Positions 1-9,110 of a stretch of 64,000 bases of DNA are shown here, piece after piece. A model generated the notes under the pieces. That model saw only the letters and a list, made by a program, of their open reading frames with translations, did not search any database and was not told where the DNA came from. The stretch comes from Agrobacterium sp. AGB01 (GTDB taxonomy: Bacteria; Pseudomonadota; Alphaproteobacteria; Rhizobiales; Rhizobiaceae). Location: contig NZ_JACVAB010000002.1 in NCBI RefSeq assembly GCF_014851585.1, forward strand, positions 620,001-684,000, given 5' to 3'. The position numbers were made by a program, and so were the translations under genes. How positions within the stretch are numbered: position 1 is the stretch's first letter; every line of letters begins with the position of its first letter.

Positions 1-192
1 GAAAGGCATGAAACCAGCGTTGCTCCCGTTACCAAAGCCGCAAATTTTGTCTTGATAGACAAGGAACTGCGCTTGGTAACCTCCCGCGATGTGCCAACAG
101 GCATGAACTTACCCCCTCCAGTGAGAACACGATTGGGGAAAGTCTTCGCAGCAATTGCTTTCGAGGGCGTTAAATATCGCTATATTGTATGA
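1..192 (+). CDS. C-terminal end of a hypothetical protein (5' truncated)
   Basis: An open frame runs from the first base of the window to a TGA at 190-192, giving 63 residues. The tail reads as a mix of hydrophobic and basic residues and ends in KYRYIV. I do not recognise the family. The gene starts outside the window. It is convergent with prs, and a strong hairpin at 211-241 lies between the two stops, which fits a real gene end. No function is proposed. Confidence 0.4.
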   Translation, partial: ERHETSVAPVTKAANFVLIDKELRLVTSRDVPTGMNLPPPVRTRLGKVFAAIAFEGVKYRYIV

Positions 193-210
193 TAATTATT
201 CGCTTTTTAC

Positions 211-241
211 GGGAAGGTGCGCGTATTACGCGCACCTTCCC
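211..241. terminator. Strong hairpin between convergent gene ends
   Basis: A perfect 15-bp inverted repeat (211-225 with 227-241, one central base) lies between the stop of the partial gene and the stop of prs. There is no clear U tract on either side. It is probably a bidirectional terminator or mRNA 3'-end hairpin. Confidence 0.6.
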
Positions 242-273
242 GAGGTCGGATAGACCAACCGGTTTTGCGAATA

Positions 274-1206
274 TCAGTCAAACAGACCGGATACGGACTG
301 TTCCTGTGCGGTTCTGTTGATAGCTTCACCCAACAGGTTGGCCGTCGAAACAACACGAATGTTGTGAGCGGACTGCACGGACGTGGTTGGCTGAATGCTG
401 TCGGTTATGACGAGCTCACGCAGTTTGGAAGAGGCGATACGCGCCACTGCGCCACCTGATAGAACGCCGTGCGTGATGTAAGCTGTTACGCTTGTTGCAC
501 CGTTCTTGAGCAGAGCTTCAGCGGCGTTGCACAGCGTGCCGCCGGAATCGACGATGTCGTCGATGAGGATGCAATCCTTGCCATTGACGTCACCAATAAC
601 GTTCATGACTTCGGATTCACCTGGACGGTCACGGCGCTTGTCAACGATTGCCAGCAGACAGTCGAGACGTTTGGCCAGAGAGCGGGCACGAACAACGCCG
701 CCAACGTCTGGAGATACGACCATGACGTTTTTCAGGTCATAGTGTTCTTTCACATCGCGAGCGAGGATTGGAACAGCAAACAGATTGTCTGTCGGTATAT
801 CGAAGAAACCCTGGATCTGGCCAGCGTGCAGGTCCAGCGTCAAAACGCGGTCGGCACCAGCCTCGGTGATGAGGTTTGCCACCAGCTTTGCCGAGATCGG
901 TGTGCGGGGGCCCGCTTTACGATCCTGACGCGCATAGCCGAAATAGGGGAGAACGGCAGTGATACGCTTTGCGGAGGACCGGCGCATCGCGTCGATCATG
1001 ATCAGCAGTTCCATCAGGTGATCGTTCGCCGGGAACGATGTTGACTGAACGATGAACACGTCTTCACCGCGAACATTCTCGCTGATTTCGACGAAAATTT
1101 CCTGGTCAGCAAACCGCCTTACAGTGGCATTTCCGAGAGGAACATTAAGATACTTGCAGATCGCTTCGGCGAGATGCCGGTTCGAATTGCCTGCGAAAAC
1201 CTTCAT
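274..1206 (-). CDS. prs: Ribose-phosphate pyrophosphokinase
   Basis: Makes PRPP from ribose-5-phosphate and ATP in the cytoplasm, feeding purine, pyrimidine, histidine, tryptophan and NAD synthesis. The 310 residues match the usual length of class I enzymes. Visible motifs are the catalytic flexible loop with K190-R191-R192, the metal/ribose-phosphate segment [11 protein letters not shown] at 125-135, and the PRPP loop DDIVDSGGT at 216-224. The ATG at 1206 begins the conserved KVFAGNSNR strand, so the start is well placed. It stands alone on the minus strand; the gene upstream ends about 200 bp away, so it probably has its own promoter at 1207-1414. Confidence 0.97.
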   Translation of the reverse strand: MKVFAGNSNRHLAEAICKYLNVPLGNATVRRFADQEIFVEISENVRGEDVFIVQSTSFPANDHLMELLIMIDAMRRSSAKRITAVLPYFGYARQDRKAGPRTPISAKLVANLITEAGADRVLTLDLHAGQIQGFFDIPTDNLFAVPILARDVKEHYDLKNVMVVSPDVGGVVRARSLAKRLDCLLAIVDKRRDRPGESEVMNVIGDVNGKDCILIDDIVDSGGTLCNAAEALLKNGATSVTAYITHGVLSGGAVARIASSKLRELVITDSIQPTTSVQSAHNIRVVSTANLLGEAINRTAQEQSVSGLFD

Positions 1207-1414
1207 TGCGGCCCGCCTGTTACCATGCCATCGCGTGAGAGATCATAAGGATATACCTCGTGACCGGTGCGTTATTCAAGGGAAGGGACACCCGGCTCTA
1301 AAACGCCGCCGGACATGCCTTATTGCCATGCGCGCCTTAATAGCGCCGTTGGTCGTGAATGCAAGGGGTGAAGCGGATTTGCTCACGTTTTTCATGAATT
1401 CTTTTTGACAAAAC

Positions 1415-2158
1415 TCACCCAGCGTTCGCATTGCGCCATGCCATGTACTCGTTAAGCGTTCTATTGGCGATGGATTCCATCGCGGCTGGTGTTACCGCCG
1501 CCCAAGGATCACTGCCTCTGCCCGACACGCTTTCCTGTCCCTGCAGACGGTGCAGACGGGCGCCATTGTTATCCAGCACATCCCACACAAAGACGATTGT
1601 CACTTTGCCGCCATCCGGGAAGGCGGAGAAGTAACCTTTGAGAATATGGTCGCTTGCCGTGTCGTTGGAACTGCGGATCGTCAAGCCTTTGGCGCGGGCT
1701 TCTGCGCCGAGTTGCCGTGACAACGGTGTGACGGCCTGAACCGGCGCGCCGATGATTGGCAAGAAACGAATGCTGCCGGACGATGACGCGGGCGCCAGCG
1801 ACGCGCTCTGCTGCTGCTGCTGTTGTGGTGGTTGCAACTGCTGTTGTTGCTGAACAGGCGGCTCTGACGTTACCGGCTGCTGATAGTCCTGATATTGCCC
1901 GGCACCGTTAGACAGGGCGTGCGCCTGCGCATCCAGCGTGTTTTGTGGACGGTAGGTCTGCCGTTGCGGCGGCTGGTAAGCCGTCTGGGTGTCTGCGGCA
2001 GCAGAGGCGCGATCAAGATCGTTTTGCGTCAAGGGAGTAGACGATGGCTGCAGCCCTTCGCCAATACCGACCTGTGGCGTGAGTGCATCGGACGTGTTGC
2101 AGGCTGCAAGAGCGAATGTAAGGCCGGGAATGGCCAACATGGTCGTCAGCCGCCTCAT
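1415..2158 (-). CDS. Putative lipoprotein with Gln-rich linker
   Basis: Starting at the ATG at 2158 gives 247 residues with a clear lipoprotein signal: basic MRR, a hydrophobic stretch, and lipobox LAAC with Cys20 as the lipidated residue. The frame stays open upstream to 2236, but that would bury the signal peptide, and a GAGGA-type ribosome site precedes 2158. Residues about 75-125 are Gln/Pro-rich, with poly-Q runs. The C-terminal half (about 130-247) looks globular and ends in an aromatic segment EYMAWRN. It is probably attached to a membrane facing the periplasm. I cannot name the family or role. lgt, which makes the lipid modification, lies 3 kb away, but that is likely coincidence. Confidence 0.75.
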   Translation of the reverse strand: MRRLTTMLAIPGLTFALAACNTSDALTPQVGIGEGLQPSSTPLTQNDLDRASAAADTQTAYQPPQRQTYRPQNTLDAQAHALSNGAGQYQDYQQPVTSEPPVQQQQQLQPPQQQQQQSASLAPASSSGSIRFLPIIGAPVQAVTPLSRQLGAEARAKGLTIRSSNDTASDHILKGYFSAFPDGGKVTIVFVWDVLDNNGARLHRLQGQESVSGRGSDPWAAVTPAAMESIANRTLNEYMAWRNANAG

Positions 2159-2291
2159 ACGCGGTTTTTCCTCATCGTCAGTCTCCGTCATCTTTGCCTT
2201 GCCGGATATCGGTGAGGATATCGCAACGAAGCACATCTGCCCGGCGGCAATGTATGGGCGTCAAGCCGGTTATGTCAAATCAACGGTTCTC

Positions 2292-3443
2292 TTAGACTGC
2301 AATCAAATCCAGCGTATGGCGCGACAGCGAGACGGGCGCATCGGTTGTGGTCAGATAGGTCTGGCCGAGGGTCATGGCGATGCCGCTATCAGAATCCATG
2401 ATGATCATATGTACGAACAGGGTCATGTCAGGCAGGATTTCCTGGGTGTTGCCGGCATGGAACATCTGGTGTTCCATCCACGAGGGCGAAAAACGTGCGC
2501 CGAGTGAATAACCGCAAGCGTTGAGGCGGTGCCGTGTCAGTCCACGCTCATCCATGATCCGGGCATGAGTATCGAACACATCGCCAAATGTCTTGCCCGG
2601 CCTCAGGACCTCTTCGATGGCAATGATATTCTCGTGGGAGGCGTTGTATAGCTCCTTCTGACGGAAGTCTGGCGTGCCGATGACGACGGTGCGCATCATC
2701 GCAGCGTGGTAATGTGCGCTTACCCCGGCCCATTCCAGTGTCAGTTGGTCTTTTTCCTCCAGAGTACGGCGGCCGGCCTTGTAACGGCAAAGAAGGGCGT
2801 CCTGACCAGATCCGATAATGAACTCGTTGGCGGGGTAATCGCCGCCGCCGGCAAAGACGGCACCCTGCATGGCAGCCAGAATATCGGCCTCGCTACCACC
2901 GGCGCGGATCAGCGGAAGGGCAGCATCCAGCGCATCATCCGCCAGTTCGCCAGCGCGTTTGGCATACACAATTTCCTCGGCGCTTTTGACAAGACGCAGT
3001 CCGCTGACCAGATAGGACGCGTCGCTGATCTGGCAGAAAGTGGCCAGCTGGTTATCAAGCAGCTTTGCGACGCGGCCAGTCATGCCATGGGTGTCATATT
3101 CAATGCCAACCTTGGCGCCGAGCAGATCCATTTCGCTCAGCAGGTTTTTCAGGTCCAGCGTCGGATCGGCGTTCAGCCTGTCCACCCATATGGTAATGTT
3201 CTCAATATTGGAGGTTTGACGGGCCTGCCGCAGATCTGCAGAGCGCGTCAACAGCGTCATGGTTCCATCGGACTTCACAATCAGGGTCTGGAAAAAGCAG
3301 TAGCCGAATGTGTCATAGCCGGTCAGCCAATACATGCTTTCCTGCGCAAACAACAAAAGCGCATCGAGATTTTCCGCCTTCATCCGCTCTATCAGGCGGG
3401 TGCGGCGGCTTTCGAATTCTCCTGTCGTGAAGTGCAGTGCCAT
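2292..3443 (-). CDS. M24-fold (creatinase/ectoine hydrolase-like) protein without metal ligands
   Basis: 383 residues with an N-terminal creatinase-type domain (about 10-150) and a C-terminal pita-bread domain (about 160-375). The five metal ligands of true M24 aminopeptidases are all replaced. The usual Asp positions read Glu237 and His246 (segment LEWAG...HYHAAMMRT), the HGIG histidine is Tyr312 (GYSLG), and the two glutamates are replaced in LFVHM and AMTLG. The GYSLG...PSW segment resembles DoeA/EutD ectoine hydrolases as I recall them. A metal-independent C-N hydrolase is therefore more likely than a prolidase; the substrate is unknown. It starts 2 bp after the pgeF-like stop, so the two are probably translated together. 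Confidence 0.8.
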   Translation of the reverse strand: MALHFTTGEFESRRTRLIERMKAENLDALLLFAQESMYWLTGYDTFGYCFFQTLIVKSDGTMTLLTRSADLRQARQTSNIENITIWVDRLNADPTLDLKNLLSEMDLLGAKVGIEYDTHGMTGRVAKLLDNQLATFCQISDASYLVSGLRLVKSAEEIVYAKRAGELADDALDAALPLIRAGGSEADILAAMQGAVFAGGGDYPANEFIIGSGQDALLCRYKAGRRTLEEKDQLTLEWAGVSAHYHAAMMRTVVIGTPDFRQKELYNASHENIIAIEEVLRPGKTFGDVFDTHARIMDERGLTRHRLNACGYSLGARFSPSWMEHQMFHAGNTQEILPDMTLFVHMIIMDSDSGIAMTLGQTYLTTTDAPVSLSRHTLDLIAV

Positions 3444-3445
3444 GA

Positions 3446-4240
3446 TTAGCTCTCCGTGATTGCAATTGCGGAAATCTGCCGACCGTAATCCGGCTCGGCG
3501 GCATGTGTCGTGCGACGATAGGAGAAGAACAGCTCCTTATCGGGGTAGGTGCAGATGTCGAGGGAGTGCGCCTTTACGCCAGCGTTCAACAACCGGTCTA
3601 CCGTCAGTCGCTGCAGGTCGAACATCGCGTAGCCGGGTTTGTCGGAGGCGCTGAAATAGGTCTGGTAGGCGGGATCGTAGCTCAGGAAACGATCAATGAA
3701 TTCTGGCCCGACCTCATAGTTTTTCTGGCTGATCGACGGGCCAAGGCAGGCGATGATGTGTTCACGCCGTGCACCAAGGTCGACCATGGCTTCGATGGTG
3801 TTTTCCAGCACGCCGCCGAGTGCACCTTTCCAGCCAGCATGAGCCGCACCGATAACGCCAGCTTCGGGATCCGAAAACAGTATAGGGCCACAATCGGCGC
3901 TCAATACACCAAGCACGATGCCGGGTGTTCTGGTGACCAGCGCGTCGCATTGAGGACGCTCACCATCGAAATGGCTGTCGACGGTTGTCACATCTGGGGA
4001 GTGAACCTGATGGACGGTTGCAAGCCGTTCCAGCGGCAGGCCAAACCAGTTTGCAACACGAGTACGGTTTTCAATGACGGCTTCCTGATCATCCTGCGAG
4101 CCGAGCCCGACATTCAGTCCGCGATAGATACCGTGTGAAACCCCGCCTTGCCGGGTGAAAAAACCATGGCGTATTGCGCCACTTGAACCTGATGAGAGCA
4201 GGGGGCTTTCTATCGGCAGAGGCATGTGCTCATCCTGCAT
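3446..4240 (-). CDS. pgeF: PgeF/YfiH (LACC1) family purine nucleoside phosphorylase / laccase-domain protein
   Basis: 264 residues, about family length. The zinc-site motifs are complete: HQVHS with His77 and His80, SADCGPI with Cys117, and AAHAGWKGA with His134. Members are reported as multifunctional purine nucleoside phosphorylases/adenosine deaminases and as peptidoglycan-editing factors (PgeF) in E. coli. The exact role here is not decided by sequence. The ATG at 4240 has an AAGGAAA site upstream; an internal ATG at 4225 is an alternative. It sits in the run lgt - methyltransferase - this gene - M24 gene, with 144 bp upstream and 2 bp downstream. Confidence 0.88.
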   Translation of the reverse strand: MQDEHMPLPIESPLLSSGSSGAIRHGFFTRQGGVSHGIYRGLNVGLGSQDDQEAVIENRTRVANWFGLPLERLATVHQVHSPDVTTVDSHFDGERPQCDALVTRTPGIVLGVLSADCGPILFSDPEAGVIGAAHAGWKGALGGVLENTIEAMVDLGARREHIIACLGPSISQKNYEVGPEFIDRFLSYDPAYQTYFSASDKPGYAMFDLQRLTVDRLLNAGVKAHSLDICTYPDKELFFSYRRTTHAAEPDYGRQISAIAITES

Positions 4241-4384
4241 GATATCGGGTTTCCTTGATTGAATGCGATTGAAACGGGACGGGATGACCCGGTGATGACA
4301 AAACTCCCTGAATTCACCCTGGCGGGTGCCCGTGCAGTTTTACTGCTTCGTTTTTTTGATGTTGAACAGCGTGAGCGTTCCCTG

Positions 4385-5482
4385 TCAATCCACCGCTCGG
4401 AATGGAAGCAGATGAAGGTTCGGACTTGAAACGGCAAGCACCTTGAACAGTTCCCCCATTCGTCCTGCACCTTCACCGGCCAGTCTCGATACGGATTCCG
4501 TGATTGCCTTGGCCTGTTCGGGTGTTGCATTGCGGGCCAGGGCCGTGGCGCGTTCAGCCAATCCAAGCCCGTACAGAAAGTCACCCTGATGCAGGCAGCC
4601 ATTGATATGTACGCCGAGATCGCGCGCCGTTTGTGCTAGATGCTGGAAATCGACATGGCTTGTCAGGTCGGCTTCGCCGGGGTGATCAAGCGGTGGGTCG
4701 AACTCATGCATGCGCAGCGCCTGCAATGTGTCGCCAAAACCGGTCACAAGGTGGCCGTAGTCGATGATCAGTGCCGTACCGTTTTCGTTTTTCAACCGCT
4801 CGCAGATGGTAATCATCACGCTTTCGCGCGCAGGCGAATATTCGAAAATCGTGCCGACAGGCTCTTTCTCCGGTGCAAGCGGTAGCAGGTCCGGATCAAT
4901 GCCCGCTGCACCTGTGGTGAATGCCAGATTGTCGTCAGCATCCAGCCCGACAAGTCTTTCGCGGAAGCCGTGGCCTGTCTTTATGAACTGTCGGATCGGA
5001 ATGGCGTCGAACAATTCATTGGCGGCAATTAACGTGAAGCCTGCCGGTACCTCATCAAAACTGCTGTGCCAGCTGACTTTGCCATCATGGGCCTGCAACG
5101 TCTGTTGCTGGATTTCGGTCAGCCTCGGGCTGGTTTCCACCAGGTGCACGGTGCAGGTTTCGTAAAGCGGCGGTGCGATGCGGGAGATCACCCGCAACAT
5201 ATCTGCCATCATGGTGCCGCGTCCGGGACCGATTTCAATCAGCCGCGTATTGACAGGTGTGCCATGCCGCTGCCAGGCATGCACCATAAAGACGCCGAGC
5301 ATTTCTCCAAAAAGCTGGCTGATCTCCGGGGCGGTGACGAAGTCGCCGGTCGGGCCAAACGGCTCACGGGTCTTGTAATAGCCGTATTGCGGGTCGGCCA
5401 GGCACAGCGAAAAATAATCCGTCACACTCAACGGGCCGCTTATGCGGATCATGGACTTCAGGCGCTCTGCGAGTTGCGTCAT
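4385..5482 (-). CDS. MidA/NDUFAF7-family SAM-dependent methyltransferase
   Basis: 365 residues of the DUF185 family. The glycine-rich SAM loop is LIEIGPGRGTMM at 81-92, and the N-terminal PQYGYYKTREPFGPTGDF signature is present. Mitochondrial relatives (NDUFAF7/MidA) methylate an arginine of a complex I subunit during assembly. A similar role in NADH dehydrogenase assembly is inference. The ATG at 5482 lies 18 bp after the lgt stop, so the two genes are probably one transcript. The same pairing is, from memory, common in Rhizobiales. Confidence 0.88.
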   Translation of the reverse strand: MTQLAERLKSMIRISGPLSVTDYFSLCLADPQYGYYKTREPFGPTGDFVTAPEISQLFGEMLGVFMVHAWQRHGTPVNTRLIEIGPGRGTMMADMLRVISRIAPPLYETCTVHLVETSPRLTEIQQQTLQAHDGKVSWHSSFDEVPAGFTLIAANELFDAIPIRQFIKTGHGFRERLVGLDADDNLAFTTGAAGIDPDLLPLAPEKEPVGTIFEYSPARESVMITICERLKNENGTALIIDYGHLVTGFGDTLQALRMHEFDPPLDHPGEADLTSHVDFQHLAQTARDLGVHINGCLHQGDFLYGLGLAERATALARNATPEQAKAITESVSRLAGEGAGRMGELFKVLAVSSPNLHLLPFRAVD

Positions 5483-5500
5483 CAGTTATGCCTTTCCGCT

Positions 5501-6349
5501 TCACACGTTGGCCGGTGCCAGACGTGCGCGCAAGATGGCCCAGATGCCGAGTGCCACCATGGGTGTGGAAAGAACCATGCCCATGGTCAACCAGTTCCCT
5601 GCGAGATAACCGAGTTGTGCATCTGGTTCGCGGAAGAATTCCACGAGGATACGCGACAGGCCGTAACCGGTGACAAAGATGCCTGTGACAATGCCAGGTC
5701 GTTTCAGGGCATTGAAAACGTGAATGGCAACCACCAGCACGATAAACAGCACCAGACCTTCCAGAGCCGCTTCATAAAGCTGGCTTGGATGGCGTGCAAA
5801 GGGACCGCCGGTCGGGAACACGACGGCCCAGGGAGCGTCGCTCAACCGGCCCCACAATTCGCCATTGATAAAGTTGGCGATGCGTCCGAAGAACAGGCCG
5901 ATCGGTGCCGCAGCTGCAATGATGTCAAACATGCTCCAGATCGGGATTTTGTTGCGCCGCGCAAACAGGAGCATGGCAATGGTTGTGCCGGTCAGGCCGC
6001 CATGGAAGGACATGCCGCCATTCCATATCTCGAAAGCGCGCAAGGGATTGGCTGCAACTGACGGAAAATCATAGACCAATATATATCCGAGGCGTCCGCC
6101 AAGTACGATGCCCGCTGTTGCCCAGACGATGAAGTCATCAAGGTGGGCGACGGTGATGGGCGAGGTGTTGCCGGGCCACAAGGTGTTTTTCCGGGTGAGG
6201 TGACGCGCATAAAGCCACCCAAGCATGATGCCAACGACATAAGCCAGTCCATACCAGTGAACGGCCAAAGGCCCGATGGAGATGGCAATCGGATCGATTT
6301 GCGGAAAAGGCATGATCGAAAGTGATGTCGCGGCTGGATACAAACTCAT
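5501..6349 (-). CDS. lgt: Prolipoprotein diacylglyceryl transferase
   Basis: Transfers diacylglycerol from phosphatidylglycerol to the lipobox cysteine of prolipoproteins in the inner membrane. The 282 residues form about seven membrane segments. The family motifs are clear: HGGLTG at 116-121, [14 protein letters not shown] at 155-168, and HPSQLYEA at 187-194. The ATG at 6349 has only a weak ribosome site. A second ATG at 6313 starts just before the conserved PFPQIDPIA segment and is possible. It is the first gene of the minus-strand run that continues with the MidA-type methyltransferase. Confidence 0.95.
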   Translation of the reverse strand: MSLYPAATSLSIMPFPQIDPIAISIGPLAVHWYGLAYVVGIMLGWLYARHLTRKNTLWPGNTSPITVAHLDDFIVWATAGIVLGGRLGYILVYDFPSVAANPLRAFEIWNGGMSFHGGLTGTTIAMLLFARRNKIPIWSMFDIIAAAAPIGLFFGRIANFINGELWGRLSDAPWAVVFPTGGPFARHPSQLYEAALEGLVLFIVLVVAIHVFNALKRPGIVTGIFVTGYGLSRILVEFFREPDAQLGYLAGNWLTMGMVLSTPMVALGIWAILRARLAPANV

Positions 6350-6586
6350 GTCCCATCAATTTGTTATTGTGCGGTAGATTTCCTGCATGGAAGTGCATTT
6401 ATCTGCCGGGAGCCGGAAGATGGCGATTGAATAGGAACGGGTCAAGGCGATTTTTGGGCACAATTTTTCCCTGATATGCAACCGTGCCGCTGCTTTCGAT
6501 TTTACTTGCATAGAGGCATGGGAGTGCCTACCTGAAATTCATGGTTTTTGCTGGCCGTCGCGGCCCGGAAGAAAGGATGTTTCGTC

Positions 6587-6847
6587 ATGAGTACAGGACC
6601 GAATCGTATTGTGGATGAATTCGCCAAGCTGGTGACGGATGCGGCAGGTGCCGCACAGAGCGTGCGCAAGGAAGTCGAGACCGCTTTTCACGCACAGGCA
6701 GACCGCTGGTTGAGCGGTCTTGATCTGGTGAAGCGCGAAGAGTTCGAGGTTGTCCGCGAAATGGCGATCAAGGCGCGCGACGAAAATGACGCTTTGCAGG
6801 CGCGCATCGAAGCGCTTGAGGCGAAAATCGCAGAGCTGTCCAAATAA
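6587..6847 (+). CDS. ubiK: UbiK-family ubiquinone biosynthesis accessory factor
   Basis: 86 residues starting at the ATG at 6587, preceded by GAAAGGA. The family (BMFP/YqiC) is a small amphipathic protein. The N-terminal half, about 1-50, is predicted helical and lipid-binding, and the C-terminal ALQARIEALEAKIAEL segment is a short coiled coil that trimerises. In E. coli it assists UbiJ and the late ubiquinone-synthesis complex. An open frame extends to a TTG at 6548, but that extension lacks a ribosome site. It is monocistronic, with a terminator at 6881-6909, and divergent from lgt. Confidence 0.85.
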   Translation: MSTGPNRIVDEFAKLVTDAAGAAQSVRKEVETAFHAQADRWLSGLDLVKREEFEVVREMAIKARDENDALQARIEALEAKIAELSK

Positions 6848-7309
6848 TCCTGCCGGGTCATTACCCGTTGATTCTGTTGAATGCCGGGCCGGTTTGGTCC
6901 GGCATTTTTGATTCCTGGGCCTCGTCCGGAGATGTCCACAGGCCGGTTTGGGCATTCGAATCTGTTATTTGGCGTCAATAGATAAAAAAATCTGAAAATT
7001 TTCCGGTCTGTGGACATTGGCGAAAAGTTCAATCGCCAGAGTCGGTTATGACTCTGAACTGATATCGCGTCACAACTTCTATCCACTGCCTATTCCGCAA
7101 ATTAGCAAAGGAGGGGGTGGCAGCCGGACTCGGTCGTTATACACTGATTTTAAATGATGATTCGAAACGAACCTGGTAAGCTCCAGACAGGGTGACTGCG
7201 TTATTCTGGCGGCTCGGGCAATCGTCCCAAATGTTGTGTCGGGTGTATGTGTGAGTTTTGTTCCTTGTGTACGAAACTGCGCAATCCATTCCGGTTGAGA
7301 AGGTGCCGT
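6848..7309. other. 462-bp intergenic region with a terminator and inverted repeats
   Basis: No credible coding frame. It holds the ubiK terminator (6881-6909), an inverted repeat 6932-6946/7003-7017 (14 of 15 matches, a 56-base A/T-rich spacer), and a second hairpin with arms CAGAGTC/GACTCTG near 7037-7056. The right part is probably the promoter and leader of the YbjN-like gene. A structured RNA is possible but unproven. Confidence 0.4.
6881..6909 (+). terminator. Intrinsic terminator of ubiK
   Basis: Arms 6881-6890 and 6896-6905 pair over 10 bp with one G-U, with a 5-base loop, followed by TTTT. Confidence 0.85.
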
Positions 7310-7810
7310 ATGAGCCTAGTGGAAATTGAAGCTGAACGTCAGACGAACCCGGTTGATATGATCGAGTTCGTCGCCTCCTTGAACGACTGGTCGTTCGAGC
7401 GATCCGGTGAAGACGAGATTGCCATGACGGTGGAAGGACGCTGGACGGATTATCACGTCTCGTTCTCGTGGATGGAACAGTTCGAAGCGCTGCATCTTGC
7501 CTGCGCTTTCGACATCAAGGTGCCAGAGAGACGGATCAACGAAGTCATTCGTTTGCTGTCGCTCGTCAACGGACAAACGTTGATGGGGCACTTTGATCTG
7601 TGGCGTCAGGAAGATGTCGTGATCTTCCGTCAGTCACTGTTGCTTGCCGGCGGCGCAGAGCCAACCAATCAGCAGGTTGAAGTGCTGCTTTCCAGCGCGC
7701 TTGACGCTTGCGAAGCCTACTTCCAGGCATTCCAGTTTGTTGTGTGGTCCGGCATGGACGCAAAACAGGCCATGGATGTGGCCCTGTTCGAGACGGTTGG
7801 AGAAGCCTGA
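7310..7810 (+). CDS. YbjN domain-containing protein
   Basis: 166 residues, starting at the ATG at 7310 with GAGAAGG eight bases upstream. The sequence carries the YbjN signature: a two-lobed alpha/beta fold related to type III secretion chaperones, with the central GRWTDYHVSFSW strand pair and acidic surface. E. coli YbjN affects stress and motility pleiotropically; the biochemical role is unknown. Its stop is one base before the proC start, an arrangement that suggests translational coupling. A frame extension to 7247 adds a Cys/Arg-rich leader without support. Confidence 0.85.
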   Translation: MSLVEIEAERQTNPVDMIEFVASLNDWSFERSGEDEIAMTVEGRWTDYHVSFSWMEQFEALHLACAFDIKVPERRINEVIRLLSLVNGQTLMGHFDLWRQEDVVIFRQSLLLAGGAEPTNQQVEVLLSSALDACEAYFQAFQFVVWSGMDAKQAMDVALFETVGEA

Positions 7811-7811
7811 G

Positions 7812-8630
7812 ATGGTCACGACGACAGGCAGGCCTCTCGTTCTTGTTGGAGCTGGCAATATGGGTGGCGCCATGCTGTCCGGCTGGCTCAAGAAGGGTGT
7901 TGCCGGCGCGTCCGTCGTTGTTCTCGATCCCAACCCATCCGACGCCATGAAACGGATGATTGCCGAGGCGGGTGCGACCCACTCGGTTACCCCACCTGAT
8001 GGCATGACGGCTGGTATCGTGTTTCTTGCGGTCAAGCCGCAACTGATGGATACGGTTCTGCCATCGATCAAGAAGTTGGTTGGCAGTGACACGGTTATCG
8101 TGTCGATCGCGGCCGGTAAAACACTGAGCTATCTGGAGACGCAGCTGGGTGCCGCCGCCATGGTGCGTGCCATGCCCAATACACCGGCCATGGTTGGTCG
8201 CGGCGTCACAGGCGCTTATGCCAATGCTGCCGTTAGCGAAGAGCAGCGCACTCAGGTTCACAATCTTCTTAAAGTCAGTGGCCCTGTTGAATGGGTTGCT
8301 GGCGAGGGCGATATCGATGCCGTCACCGCCGTTTCCGGCAGTGGTCCGGCCTATGTCTTTTATCTCGTGGAATGCATGGCGGAGGCTGGTCGGAAACTTG
8401 GCCTGCCTGCGGACCTCGCTATGCGACTTGCGCGAGAGACTGTCGCGGGGGCTGGTGAACTGCTTCATCAGTCCCCCGAAGACGCGTCTCGCCTAAGACA
8501 GAATGTGACATCGCCCGGCGGCACGACCGCCGCCGCCCTGTCGGTGCTGATGGCGCCGGAGGGCATGCAGCCGCTTTTTGACGAAGCCATCGCTGCGGCC
8601 CGTAAGCGGGCAGAAGAACTTGCCAACTGA
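7812..8630 (+). CDS. proC: Pyrroline-5-carboxylate reductase
   Basis: Last step of proline synthesis, reducing pyrroline-5-carboxylate with NAD(P)H in the cytoplasm. The 272 residues match the family. The Rossmann loop GAGNMGG is at 13-19, and the P5CR signature covers VSGSGPAYVFYLVE (about 174-187) and LRQNVTSPGGTTAAAL (228-243). The ATG at 7812 follows the YbjN stop after one base and has no separate strong ribosome site, so translation is probably coupled. An in-frame extension to 7644 overlaps the YbjN gene and is not real. Confidence 0.96.
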   Translation: MVTTTGRPLVLVGAGNMGGAMLSGWLKKGVAGASVVVLDPNPSDAMKRMIAEAGATHSVTPPDGMTAGIVFLAVKPQLMDTVLPSIKKLVGSDTVIVSIAAGKTLSYLETQLGAAAMVRAMPNTPAMVGRGVTGAYANAAVSEEQRTQVHNLLKVSGPVEWVAGEGDIDAVTAVSGSGPAYVFYLVECMAEAGRKLGLPADLAMRLARETVAGAGELLHQSPEDASRLRQNVTSPGGTTAAALSVLMAPEGMQPLFDEAIAAARKRAEELAN

Positions 8631-8704
8631 AGCGGGGGCCCTTGCCCTGTGATTTAGGGTTCGGGTTGCTTCATTTCACTGCGCAGAATTGTGGGTAGGA
8701 TTTC

Positions 8705-9046
8705 ATGTCTCAAGAGATAAGCTACGCTGACTTTGAAAAGGTCGACATCCGCGTTGGAACGATCATTGAGGCAGAACCTTTTCCTGAAGCACGCAAACCG
8801 GCTTTCAAACTCAAGATAGATTTTGGTGCCGAGATCGGCGTCAAGAAATCATCCGCACAGATCACCGTGCATTATACTCTCGAGAACCTTGTCGGCCGAC
8901 AGGTGTTGGCGGTTGTGAATTTTCCGCCGCGTCAGATCGGCCCTGTGCGTTCCGAAGTTTTGACGCTCGGCTTTGCTGATGCAAATGGCGACATCGTGCT
9001 GGCGGCGGTTGAGCAGCCGGTGCCGAACGGCCAGAAGATGTGCTGA
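8705..9046 (+). CDS. csaA: CsaA-like tRNA-binding domain protein
   Basis: 113 residues forming a single tRNA-binding OB fold of the CsaA / Trbp111 type. It opens with DFEKVDIRVGTI and ends with the dimer segment VPNGQKMC. Homologues bind tRNA as a homodimer and have been reported to have chaperone or export-related activity. The ATG at 8705 has GGTAGGA upstream. It sits 74 bp after proC on the same strand, so it may share the transcript or use its own promoter. The family assignment is firm; the cellular role is not. Confidence 0.9.
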   Translation: MSQEISYADFEKVDIRVGTIIEAEPFPEARKPAFKLKIDFGAEIGVKKSSAQITVHYTLENLVGRQVLAVVNFPPRQIGPVRSEVLTLGFADANGDIVLAAVEQPVPNGQKMC

Positions 9047-9110
9047 GACGCACGTATCACCTGACAAAGCTCTTATCCGTCCCGTGCTTAAGATCGCATA
9101 CTGCTGTGTG

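Noticed and set aside
1801..1860. Triplet-repeat element in the lipoprotein gene
   Set aside because: CTG/TTG triplets simply encode the poly-Gln run; no tandem-repeat mobile unit is seen.
5066..6061. 331-residue plus-strand frame opposite the methyltransferase and lgt genes
   Set aside because: It is antisense to two clear genes, His/Cys/Gln-rich as expected for a shadow of GC-biased coding DNA, with no recognisable domain.
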